Assembly: GCA_037367405.1 (NCBI GenBank)
Contig: JAZKJV010006938.1
Coordinates: forward strand, 186,001-250,000
Source: Ottelia alismoides
Taxonomy: Eukaryota; Streptophyta; Magnoliopsida; Alismatales; Hydrocharitaceae
Reading direction: 5' to 3'
Length of the DNA: 64,000 nt
Position 1 is the stretch's first letter; each line of letters starts with the position of its first letter. The notes below the pieces were generated by a model that worked only from the letters and a program-made list of their open reading frames with translations, did not search any database and was not told the origin of the DNA. Positions 11,801-23,800 of the stretch are shown here, piece after piece. The position numbers were made by a program, and so were the translations under genes.

Positions 11801-14800
11801 CACTTTGGGATTGGAGATTACGTTGATCTTGGTAAGCTTATGCCGCCGCACGTCGCCTCAACCAATCCTCCAATACTACCCCGACAATTTTCTTTTATTT
11901 TATTAAACAGGGTCTCAAACCCTCAACTCGAAAACAAATGAGCACACCGTTCCCGAGGACTCGGTTGCTTAAAACCTCAGGCTTACATTTAATCAAATAA
12001 CATAGCGGCTTTAAATACATATTATCGTGACCCAACCGCTATTGAACCACCCGTGCCTCCACATGATACGACCACATCTTCCGTCGTTCAACCCGAATAT
12101 ATTGGCTCCCGGTACCACGCGTTGCAAAACATTCATTTCGTGCGCACTTATCATAACAGGGCAACCGTGTACCACCTAGGTAGGGAAACGCCAATAGAGG
12201 TTCCTTCCGACAAACCTACAGGTTGCATGCCCGACCTGTAGTTCTACTCCCAGTCATCCTTAACGTGACACATGATCCTTTTCAGGATCCAACTCAAACT
12301 ACATCAATTCCCATGCTGTAATTCTTTCGTTAAATTTTCGATTTGCATAATCAGCAATACTTAGTATAGACTCACATATATATTATTCAATATGCATATA
12401 TACTCGTATTTATGCCTATTTTAACTCTCAAACCCTAACTTTCAAAGCCACCGCATCGATTTGATGCTTGAACCTTATTTTAGTGGGAATCACCAAGCAA
12501 CTGTTCAGACCTTATCAAAAATAGCCAAAATTAGGGTTCTTTATAGCATCGAACATAAAATCAAGAGTTTCAATAATCTTGTTTAAAAATCCAACAGCAA
12601 AAAGAAGGATTTCGTTACCTAATCGAGCTCTCTCTCGTGTATGCAAGGCTTTATCGTGTTTCGTTTTAGTAAGGATGTTTTAAGGCTCCTGAAAAGATCG
12701 AATTTCATTTTCGTATCAAAAATACTAAAAACGTGTCAAGAACATGAAGAACGAACGAAGAACACGAAGAACACGAAGAACGCCAAGAACATATTTTCTC
12801 TTGAAATTTCAGCAGAGCTTCCCCTTATATGGGGTGATATTTCTAGGAAAATTTCGGCAGAGTTTCCCCTTATATCGGGACATATTTCACGGAAAATTTC
12901 GGCAGAGTTTCCCCTTGTATCAGGACATATTTCAAAATAAAAACGAAAAGAGTTTCCTCTATAAAATCAATCGTGAGGAAAACAACAACAAAACTGAAAG
13001 AATATACTCAAATAATAAGAGATGAAGAATCGGTAGACACCACGCATCTTTGGTGAGTGAATGTGTGACGAATCACAGGGTTCACTGACATGCATAGCCG
13101 TCCGCACCTAAATAGGGTATTACACAGATTTCTCCATCAAAATAACTATAAAAGCATAATTGAAAGAATAGAAACATAAGCGATGGAGAATCGGTAGACA
13201 CCACGCGTCTTAGATAAGTGAATGTGTGACGAATTACAGGATTCACTGACGCGTATAGCCGCCCGCACCTAAGTAGGGTGTTACACAGATTTCTCCTCGA
13301 ACCAAAACAGAAAACGAATTGGAAAGAAAGATGAATCGAGAACAAAGCTTGGAAGAAATGAGGATGAATTGAAATCTTAGCTTATGAAACAAACTAAGAG
13401 AGGATCATACCTTTCTCCTCCTCGTTCTCCCGGCAGTGCTTCGCTAGCGCTCCTCTCCCGCCTCCCACTCCTCCTCCCGACCTCTCGACCCTAGCCCTTG
13501 GGGTGGTGGTGGTAGTGGAAATCGTAGAGAATGAATGGGTAGAGGGGTCTATTTATAGGCTCCATAAAACCACTAACCATGGTTAGAAAATCATGGTTTA
13601 GACCTTAACCATGGTTTAGCAGCCCATGGTTTTGGCCCATGGTTTTGGCCAAAACCTATCCCAAACTTGGAGCTTAAGTTAGAACATTACAGATGATTTT
13701 AGATTCGCTAATGACGCTTTATTAACACTAATCGTGATTAACTTTCACTAGCCGCGATTTAACTTTCGCGGTTTGCGCTTGTCTTTTGCTAACTATTGAT
13801 TAGTGTTGCTAATGATCATTAGCGGTTTTCAATACATCATTAGTTTTTTTAATCACACTTAATTAGTTTTAATGACAATCATTATGGGTTAATGACTTCT
13901 TAACCTTCCTTCCTTCTCTTTCTTCCGAAAATCATAAAAATCGAAACGAAGTCCGATTCACACGAAACAAATTCCGTTGATTTTCTCTTGATGAGCCGGA
14001 TCTTATTATATAGGATCCGAGATATGCTAAGTTCAAAGCTTTACAATTATAACATCATAAAGAAAGTTTCGTCCTCGAGACTAGAAATGCAGGCATAACA
14101 ACCTTGAAGAGGATTGAAACCATAGCAACCTTAAAGAGAATGAACGCCATTTCATTTATAAAGAAGATATACAATACATAGTGTTATTACTCAAACAAGT
14201 ATGGTTATTTCTCTCATTTCCGCCTCAGGTTCCCATGTGGCTTCTTCAAACTCTTGGTTCCGCCATAATATTTTAACTAGAGGCACCTCTTTGGTTCTCA
14301 ACTTCTTGATATCCCTTTCAAGTATTTGCACAGGTAACTCTTGGTATGTCAAGTCTGGCTCAACATGTAAATCATCATAACTTATCTTATACTCTGGATC
14401 CTTAACGTACTTTCTCCGATTTGATACATGAAAAACATCATGTATTGCCGAAAGATGTGGAGGAAGTGCAAGTCTATAAGCAACTTTTCCAATCCGCTGA
14501 ATAATTTCAAAGGAATCTACGAACCTGGGTGCTAACTTCCCATACACACCAAACCTTTGAATTCCCTTCATAGGTGATACTTTGAGAAATACAAAGTCAC
14601 CTACCTCTAACTCAAGGTCTCTTCGCCTAGTATCACTATAGCTTTTCTGGCGACTTTGAGTAGTCAATAGTCTTTTTCGAGCAAGCTCTACAGCTTCCCG
14701 TGTCTCTTGCAGTGTATCTGAATCATAAAGGTTCTTTATCTCGACCTCTTGCCAACACAAAGGAGTAGCACACCTACGTCCATAAAGTGCTTCAAATGGT

Positions 14801-17800
14801 GCCATGCCAATACTTGTATGGTAGCTGTTGTTGTATGTGAATTCTGCAAGAGGTAAATGTTTAATCCATGATCCCTTCCATTCTAAGACACACGCTCGTA
14901 ACATATCTTCTAGTGTCTGAATCGTACATTCTGACTGACCATCTGTTTGTGGATGATATGCTGTACTCAAGCATAGCTGTGTACCTAAGGCTTTCATGAA
15001 GTTCTCCCAATAGTGTGAGGTGAATCGTGAATCTCGATCAGAAACTACTTCCTTCGGAATACCATGGAGGCGAATCACATGTGTAATATATAACTCAGCA
15101 AGCTGGTCTGGAGTGAAAGATAAGCTTATTGGTATAAAGTGTGCTATCTTTGTCAGACGATCTATTATAACCCAGATACTATCTTTACTACCAGTCGTCT
15201 GAGGTAAGCCAGTAACAAAGTCCATGAAAATGCTTTCCCATTTCCATTCAGGTATAGGGAGGGGTTGCAATAATCCTGGCGGCTTTTGTACATGCTGGCA
15301 AGTGAAACATGAATTCACAAACTCAGCAACATCTTTCTTCATTCCCGACCACCAAAAGTATGAATGAAGATCCTTATACATCTTTGTAATTCCTGGATGA
15401 ATAGATAATCTTGAGCAGTGCCCTTCACGTAAGATGTCTTTCTTTAGTTCAGGTGTGTTTGGTACACAAACTCTATGATGGTTATATAGTAACCCATCTT
15501 GTATCTGGAATCCCTCTATCTCATTCTTCTTAAGTTGTTGTCTTAAGTCTTTAAGGACCGGATCATCCTCCTGTCCTTTCTTTATTCTATCCCAGATCTT
15601 TGGTTTGTATCGGTAAGGAATAGTTATACTATCGACACTACTATCAAATGGTTTCCGTTCACTTAACGTTGATAGTAAATCCCAGAAGTGGATAGCACTC
15701 ACCAACCCAGGTGAATAAGTTTTTCTGCTAAGGGCATCTTCTACGACGTTCCCCTTACCAGGGTGGTAGGAGATAGTGCAATCATAGTCTTTCAACAACT
15801 CTAGACACTGTCTCTATCTCATATTGAGTTCCTTCTGATCAAATAGATATTTCAAGCTTTTATGATCAGTGAAGATTTCAAAAGTAATACCATAGAGGTA
15901 ATGTCTCCATATCTTTAAAGTAAAAATTACAGCAACTAATTCAAGGTCATGTGTTGGGTAGTTCTTTTCATGTGTTCTGAGCTGCCGTGTTGCATACGCA
16001 ACTACCTTACCATGTTGCATAAGAACTGCCCCAAGTCCTTCTTTAGACGTATCAGTGTACACTGTAAACCCTTCACTCCCAGAGGGTAGAGTAAGTATGG
16101 GTGCAGATGTTAGGCATTCTTTCAGTGTTTGGAAACTAATTTCGCATGCATCTGACCATATGAATGGAACTTCCTTCTGGGTCAACATAGTCATTGACAA
16201 TGCTATTCGTGAAAAGTCCTTCACAAATCTTCTATACTATCCTGCTAATCCCAGAAAAGATCATATTTCTGTGTCAGTCTTCGGGCGTTCCCAGCTCATC
16301 ACTACACTAACCTTTGTAGGATCAACTGATATACCTTTCCCAGAAATAACATGGCCTAAGAAAGATACTTCAGATAGCCAGAAGTCACATTTGCTATATT
16401 TAGCATACAGTTTTGTTCTTCCTTAGAGTTTGAAGTGCTTGCCTGAGATGATGTTCATGCAGATACTTATCCTTGGAGTAAATAAGCACATCATCAATAA
16501 AGACTACTACAAAGTGATCTAAGAACTCCTTCAATACTCTATTTATGAGATCCATGAAAGCTGCTTGGGCATTTGTCAGTCCAAAAGGCATAACTAAGAA
16601 TTCATAATGTCCATATCTAGTTCGAAAGGCTGTCTTGGGGATATCCACATCTTTTATCTTCAACTGATGGTATCCAGATCTTAAGTCAATCTTGGAATAC
16701 ACAGTCGAACCCTGTAACTGGTCAAAAAGATCATCTATCCTTGGCAGAGGATACTTGTTCTTTATGGTCTTCTTGTTTATTTGTCTATAGTCAATGCATA
16801 ACCGCATTTACCCATCATTTTTCCTGACAAATAAGACAGGTGCTCCTCATGGTGAAGTACTAGGACGAACGAATCCTTTATCTAATAGTTCTTGCAACTG
16901 CGCCTTTAACTCTCGTAACTCAGCTGGTGCCATCCTATATGGAGGGATAGAGATATGTTGAGTATCAGGTATAAGAGAGATTTCAAATTCAATCTCTCGC
17001 TCAGGTGGTAATCCAGGTAGTTCCTCTGGAAATACATCAGGAAACTCGCACACTATAGGCACATCTTCTATCATTCTTTCTGACCCTAATGTAGTGGATG
17101 CATAAGCTAAATAGCCTTAGTACCCTCGTTTTAACAGTTGTTGAGCCTTTAAAGTAGATATGTACTTGACTCCATAAATTGGAAATCTATCGAGTTAGGA
17201 ATGTGAAAAGTTACTGTCTTATGGAAACAATCAAGGCATGCATGATGCCTTTCTAGCCAATCCATCCCAAGAATGAGATCAAAATAATTCATTTCGATAA
17301 GTAGCATATAAGCAGGTGAGTGATGTCCTGCAATCTGTCCCACACCATTGCCTAAGATCTTCTTGAATTATAATTGACCTCGTAGTTCCAACTGAGATAA
17401 TGGTTTTGTGCTTATATCGGAATCTTATCCTTACTTCTCTTTCTTAGAACCTTCAACTCTATTATCTGCAGGTCTGGATGACTTTGATCTCTCATAGTGG
17501 CAGAGTCTTCGCTCTAGTGCCTATTACCTTTGACCCATCTCATGGGTCATCACTACCATAGTCGCTAATTTCCTGAACACGCCTTGGTCTATCATGATCT
17601 TGTGATGAATCAAGATCAAATGTCAGATCCTATATGTCTTAGCATGATGTACATAAGCGACAATGACTTGTGAATGGTACTGCAGTCAGTTTGTTAAGAT
17701 CAAAGGATCTTAATACAATCTTAGTTTATTGAATACCGCTCATAGTTGTTAATTACTAAATAAATTACTGGAGTAACCTCGCTCTGATACCAATCTGTCG

Positions 17801-20800
17801 CGACCCCAATTCCGGACCGTTGGATCCTCTCATAACCGGATCTGGTTACTCAGCAATAATTTATTCAGCAATCACAACTAACATTCAGAAACAGACTACA
17901 AATAAAGTATATTCAGAAGAAAGTATTTCAACACTTTTCCATTCACAAAATGAAGTTCAGATGATATATTGTCCCACTATAACCATTTACATGTACATCA
18001 GCTTGAAAGGAAAATATACAAAAGATTACTAACTACCATACAAAGTAAATCTACTGTGGCTGGCTAGATGTCTACTAAGGTCCTTGCGTTGGCTCACCGA
18101 TAACTGTTGGATTTTCCATAAATCATAAGATAAAAATTAGCGAATGCTAAGTAACGAAGAAAGGAAAATCAAACAAATGGGTAATTTTTCAAAACTTGTT
18201 ATTACAAAAAGTTTCATTCCTTCTCATTAATTTAAGTCCTATTCCTTTCTATTCCACGTCAGGGATTAGTTCAGGGAATTACCTCACCATTATAAGGACT
18301 TCGAAGCTGTCGACACTTCGGGATTGGAGATTGCGTTGATCTTGGTAAGCTTATGCCGCCGCACGTCGTCTCAACCAATCCTCCAATACTACCCCGACAA
18401 TTTTCTTTTATTTTATTAAACATGGTCTTAAACCCTCATCCCGGAAAATAAATGAGCACACCATCCCCAAGGACTCGGTTGCTTAAAACCTCAGGCTAAC
18501 ATTTAATCAAATAACCTAGCGGCTTTAAATACATATTATCGTGACCCAGCCGCTATTGAACCACCCGTGCCTCCACATGGCACGACCACATCTTCCATCG
18601 TTCAACCCGAAGATATTGACTCCCGGTACCACGCGTTGCAAAACATTCATTTCGTGCGCACTTATCATAACATGGCAACCGTGTACCACCTAGGTAGGGA
18701 AACGCCAATACGGGTTCCTTCCGACAAACCTACATGTTGCATGCCCGACCTGTAGTTCTATTCCCAGTCATCCTTAACGTGACACAAGATCCTTTTCAGG
18801 ATCCAACTCAAACCACATTAATTCCCATGATGTAATTCTTTCGTTAAATCTTCGATTTGCACAATTAACAATACTTAGTATAGACTCATATATATATTAT
18901 TCAATATGCATATATACTCATCTTTATGCCTATTTTAACTCCCAAACCCTAACTTTCAAAGCCACCGCATCAATTTGATGCTTAAATCTTATTTTAGTGA
19001 GAATCACCAAGCAACTATTCAGACCTTATCAAAAATAGCCAAAATTAGGGTTATTTATAGCACAGAACATAAAATCAAGAGTTTCAATAATCTCGTTTGA
19101 AAACCCAACATCAAAAAGAAGGATTTTGTTGCCTAATCGAGCTCTCTCTCGTGTATGCAAGGCTTTATCGTGTTTCGTTTTTAGAAAGGATGTTTTAAGG
19201 CTCCTGAAAAAATCGAATTTCATTTTCGTATCAAAACTGCTAAAATCGTGTCAAGAACACGAAGAACGAACGAAGAACACGAAGAACGCGAAGAACACGA
19301 AGAATGCCAAGAACATATTTTCTCTTGAAATTTCAGCAGAGCTTCCCCTTATACGGAGTGATATTTCTAGGAAAATTTCGGCAGAGTTTCCCCTTATATC
19401 AGGACATATTTCACGGAAAATTTCGGCAGAGTTTCCCCTTGTATCGGAACATATTTCAAAATAAAAACGAAAAGAGTTTCCTCTATAAAATCAATCGTGA
19501 GGAAAACAACAACAAAACTGAAAGAATATACTCAAACAACAAGAGATGAAGAATCGGTAGACACCACGCATCTTAGGTGAGTGAATGTGTAACGAATCAC
19601 GTGGTTCGCTGACGTGCATAGCCGCCCGCACCTAAGTAGGGTATTACACAGATTTCTCCATCAAAATAATTATTAAAGTATAATTGAAAGAATAGAAACA
19701 TAAGCGATGGAGAATCGGTAGACACCACGCATCTTAGATGAGTGAATGTGTGACGAATCACAGGGTTCGACGTGCATAGCCGCCCGCGCCTAAGTAGGGT
19801 GTTACACAGATTTCTCATCGAACCGCAACAGAAAACGAATCGGAAAGAAAGATGAATCGAGAACAAAGCTTGGAAGAAAAGAGGATGAATTGAAATCCTA
19901 GCTTATGAAACAAACTAAGAGAGGATCATACCTTTCTCCTCCTCGTTCTCCCGGCAGCGCTTCGTTAGCGCTCCTCCCCCGCCTCCCACTCCTCCTCCCG
20001 ACCTCTCGACCCTAGCCCTTGGGGTGGTGGTGGTAGTGGAAATCGTAGAGAATGAATGGGTAGGGGGGTCTATTTATAGGCTCCAGAAAACCACTAACCA
20101 TGGTTAGAAAACCATGGTTTAGACCTTAACCATGGTTTAGCAGCCCATGGTTTTGGCCAAAACCTATCCCAAACTTGGGGCTTAAGTTAGAACATTCCAG
20201 ATGATTCTAGATTCGCTAATGACGCTTAATTAACACTAATCGTGAATAACTTTCACTAATCGCGATTTAACTTTCGCAGTTTACGCTTATCTTTTGCTAA
20301 CTATTGATTAGTGTTGCTAATGATCATTAGCGGTTTTCAATCCATCATTAGTTTCTTTAATCACACTTAATTAGTCTTAATGACAGTCATTATGGGTTAG
20401 TGACTTCTTAACCCTCCTTACTTCTCTTTCTTCCGAAAATTATAACAAATCGAAACGAAGTCCGATTCACACGAAACAAATTCCGTTGATTTTCTCTTGA
20501 TGAGTCGGATCTTATTATATAGGATCCGAGATATGCTAAGTTCAAGGCTTTACAAACTCCTCCATACGCTGATCCGAAAATGCACCTCTGAAAGTCGGCA
20601 TCCGATTACCATTGCCCCAGCAACCCGCGACCCTCACATCAGTGTCAGTAGACAACAAACAGACGAGGGAAGCGGCTACGGACTCACAGAGAAGCCCATC
20701 ACCCATTCAATCATCCACCCAAAAACCAAACGTGGCGCCGTTCCCAACCACAGGGTAGAATAGATCATGAAAGCGAGGCAAGACCTTCAGAATCCCCTTC

Positions 20801-23800
20801 CAGAACGCAGACTGCCTCTGACCCTACCGCAACATATCTGGGTTCGCAATGGAAATGTCATAAAGGCAACGGATCAGGTGACAACATATGCCCTCATCTT
20901 TTCCCCAAATCATGCTCACCCACTTTAGCAGGAGAGCCTTGTTGAGTGTCTCCAAACCATGGAAGGCCGTATCGATATTGATATCGTTTCGATATCGTAT
21001 CGATATTGATATTTCGACGATATATCGCCGAGATATCGCCCATATCGATGAGCCTTTGTGAAGAAAATGCATGGAAATCGGGATATATCGCCATATCGGT
21101 CCCATGTCGATATCGATATATCGGCGATATATCGCGATATTTCCTTCATGCTCCAAACTCTTTATCCCAAGGCCCCCTTTCTTCTTAGGCTGAGCAATGA
21201 TCTCCCAATCAACTAGGAGAATTTCGTGCCTTTCCTGCACCGATTTGTTCCAAAGAAATCTACGCATCAACCGCTCCAGCATCCTTATGATGCCCGTCGG
21301 GATCATGCATGAGGAGAAGAAAACATAGGGATTGCGGACAGAACTGCCTTGATCAGTACCGGCCTGCCACCACACGACAGTAATGCTGCCTTCCAGCCTG
21401 ACAACTTCCTCTCCATCTTCTCCACCAACGACAACCAGTCCGAAATCTTAATTTTACCGTCCGAAAAAGGAAGACTCATACAACTCAGGGGAAGGGAGAC
21501 ACAAGCCGTGCCTAGCTCTAAACTGCAGTACAAAGCCTCCTCTTCCGACTTGCCAAACGGAATAACATTGGATTTGCTATGATTCAATTGAAGACCAAGC
21601 ATCTTAGCAAAAATCTCAAGAGTAATGCCTATGCCCCCCACCTCCTCTTTGCCACCTTCAATGAACAAGATAGTGTCATCCGCATACTGCAACAAGGGGA
21701 TGACCACCTCTCCACATCTGTAACCAGACACAATCCCGCTCCTTTGAGCATGTTCAACCATGCAAGCAAGCACATCTGCAACAATCACAAAAACAACGGA
21801 GCCAAAGGGAACCCCTGCCCGACCCCTCTCTGCGGCTGAAAGAACCCTCCCTCAGGACCACCGTTGACCAGCATCGAGAGCGATGACGTGGTGATGCATC
21901 GCTTCATCAAAGAGATCCAAATATCTGGAAAACCCCTCCTGTACAGAGCTGCCCACAGAAAACACCAATCCTGAGTGTCGTATGCTTTGGTAAAGTCCAC
22001 CTTCCAGAGCAACGCCTGTTTGCCATTACACTTCCAATCACAAATAATCTCCGCAGCCATCACCAAACTGTCTCCAATCTGACGACCCGGAATGAACGTC
22101 GACTGCACTGGTGAGACAAGATGATAAAGAACACGGTTGAGATGGATCGTGAACACTTTTGCTACAATGAGGTAAATGCCGTTTGATAGGGCAATCGACC
22201 TGTAATCCTCAATCCTTTCTGATGTCCCCGTTTTTGGGAGAAGGAAAATCAAAGCCCTGTTCAATCTTTCAAATCCCGCATTGCACTGACAGAACTCATC
22301 CACAACCTCCAAGACATCATCCCCTACCACATCCTAGAATTCTTTGTAAAACGAAATGGGGAAGCCATCAGGACCCGGAGCCCCATCGGAATTCAGCTTC
22401 CAAACTGCGACTTTCACCTCTTCCTTGGTAACAAGTAGCACTAGGCTACCCGCGTGCGTTTCAGATAGACAAGAGGCCCCAAGACCACTCCAACGCCACT
22501 GTCTGGAAGCAGCCCTCCTAGAAAAATCAAGAAAATGATCCGCAATCACGCTACCCATTTCTCTGTCCCCATCAAATCTGTTACCTCTAAACTACCATAG
22601 ATCGGAAGGAGCTGTTTTGACGTCTACCGCTGGCAATTCTGTGAAAGAAAGCCGTGTTATGGATTGGTATTATTGATAAGGAACCCTAGTCCTATATTTA
22701 GGAGACTAAGGTTAGGGGGAGATTAGTAGCAATATAAAATTTCTGAAATTATCCTTGAGGGGTTACACCCCTCATATGCTCTAAAAGTAACCTTTTCACC
22801 ATGGAGGGGGAGCCACTTTGGTGAAATAATGAATGATTTATCTTTGAAATAGTCCTTTTTGTGTGTGTTCCAGAGAATTGTGGGGTTGAAAGTAGTAAAC
22901 ATTTTGTAGAGGGAGACATTGGAAAGCTTCCTCGTATAGTTTGCAGACTGGGGAGAGGTATGCCTAGCCATTGGTTAGTAGGACATGACATTCCCCACAT
23001 ATGGTCTTCATGATGCTTGGTTGACAATTTTTTTTGATGATTAAGGGTGGGAGGGTGGGGTTGAACCCTGGTCCTTAAGAGTAGGAGCTTACTGCTTCTA
23101 CCACCAGACCATAAGGTGGGTTCAACTTGATTGACAAATTGAGTGGTTAAGCTTATGAAGAATGGAAGTGGCATATGGAGTATGGGATGTACTTATGTTG
23201 GATCATGGCCTCAATTGGGAAAAGAGAGCTGCTTGTGTGTGCTGTCTTTTTTGAAGGATTTGACATGGTGTCTTTAGTGTTTTCTTTCTTTACTTCAGTT
23301 TGTGTGTTGGTGTTTAGTTTTAGGTTCTTGGGGTTGGCTTGTTCAGTGCACAACTCTGTCTTAGTTTTTCTAGGATCTTTGACCTTGTCCCTGAGAATGA
23401 TGCCACTTTCATCTTGTTGGGAATTTGGGAGGGACTGATATCAGCAGGTGGGCGAATTTGGATACATTGGTGGGGAGCAGGTTATATGATCCTAGGACTG
23501 AGTTGCAATAGATGCCCATTATTAACTTTAGTTTTGAATGGGAAGGTGCCTTCGGTGACCCAGTGTGCTTTCAGTCAACGACTCCATTAAAAGATGTGTT
23601 TCTTTTAGTAGAGGAAGTTTTTTTTGACGCTCAGTAGAGGAAGTTGGCTATGGAAGACGCAAATCTTGTTGTGATTGTAAGTTGATATAGGACCTCAGAG
23701 TCTTGCTTAATGTTTAAGATTTGCATGTGGTTGTTGTTCATGACCAGGACATTTAGTCGGAGGTATGTGCATTTATGCTGATGAAACTTGTACGTTGTGT

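Larger units (their letters stand above)
11268..14045 (-). repeat. Ty3 element LTR, left copy (3' LTR)
   Basis: It is about 2,778 bp, TG...CA, and nearly identical to 17796-20554. In the first 145 aligned bases I count six substitutions, all transitions, and one 15-bp duplication (AGCAATAATTTATTC, repeated at 11332-11360). Inside are three 45-bp units at 12803-12934 and a 161-bp unit that begins again at 13182. The open frames in the LTR are products of these repeats, not genes. Confidence 0.93.
11268..20554 (-). mobile_element. Complete Ty3-type LTR retrotransposon, gag-less (9.3 kb)
   Basis: Two LTRs of about 2.77 kb, starting TGTCGCGACC and ending GCTTTACA, flank a 3.75-kb internal region. 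The 5-bp duplication AACTC is at 11263-11267 and 20555-20559. Transcription runs on the - strand: primer site 17781-17792, then protease, reverse transcriptase, RNase H and integrase. Long LTRs and an integrase C-terminus ending [13 protein letters not shown] suggest a chromovirus of the Tekay/Del type (inference). Only about 450 bp separate the primer site from protease, so gag is missing. The internal ORFs carry stops and a frameshift. Confidence 0.93.
10609..22658 (-). mobile_element. LINE-A, L1-type, split by a Ty3 element and a MITE
   Basis: The 3' end is the T-run at 10609. The flanking copies ATGGATTGACATTA (10595-10608) and ATGGATTGGTATTA (22659-22672) match at 12 of 14 positions. The LINE pieces are 22658 to 20555 (reverse transcriptase) and 11262 to 10609 (zf-RVT and 3' UTR). 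Between them lies the Ty3 element 11268-20554, and MITE-2 lies at 20958-21150. Without its inserts LINE-A would be about 2.5 kb, a 5'-truncated copy. Confidence 0.88.

Noticed and set aside
12641..13025. Open frames on the + strand in the LTR (also 19126-19549)
   Set aside because: They read through GAAGAACAC microsatellite and the 45-bp repeat; product is simple-sequence, not a gene.
13082..13345. Open frames on the - strand in the Ty3 LTR (also 19597-19866)
   Set aside because: They are generated by the 161-bp direct repeat in the LTR and encode no known domain.
22660..22750. Solo LTR beginning TGTTATGGATTGG
   Set aside because: The TG start overlaps the LINE-A target duplication and no matching CA end or 5-bp duplication could be found.
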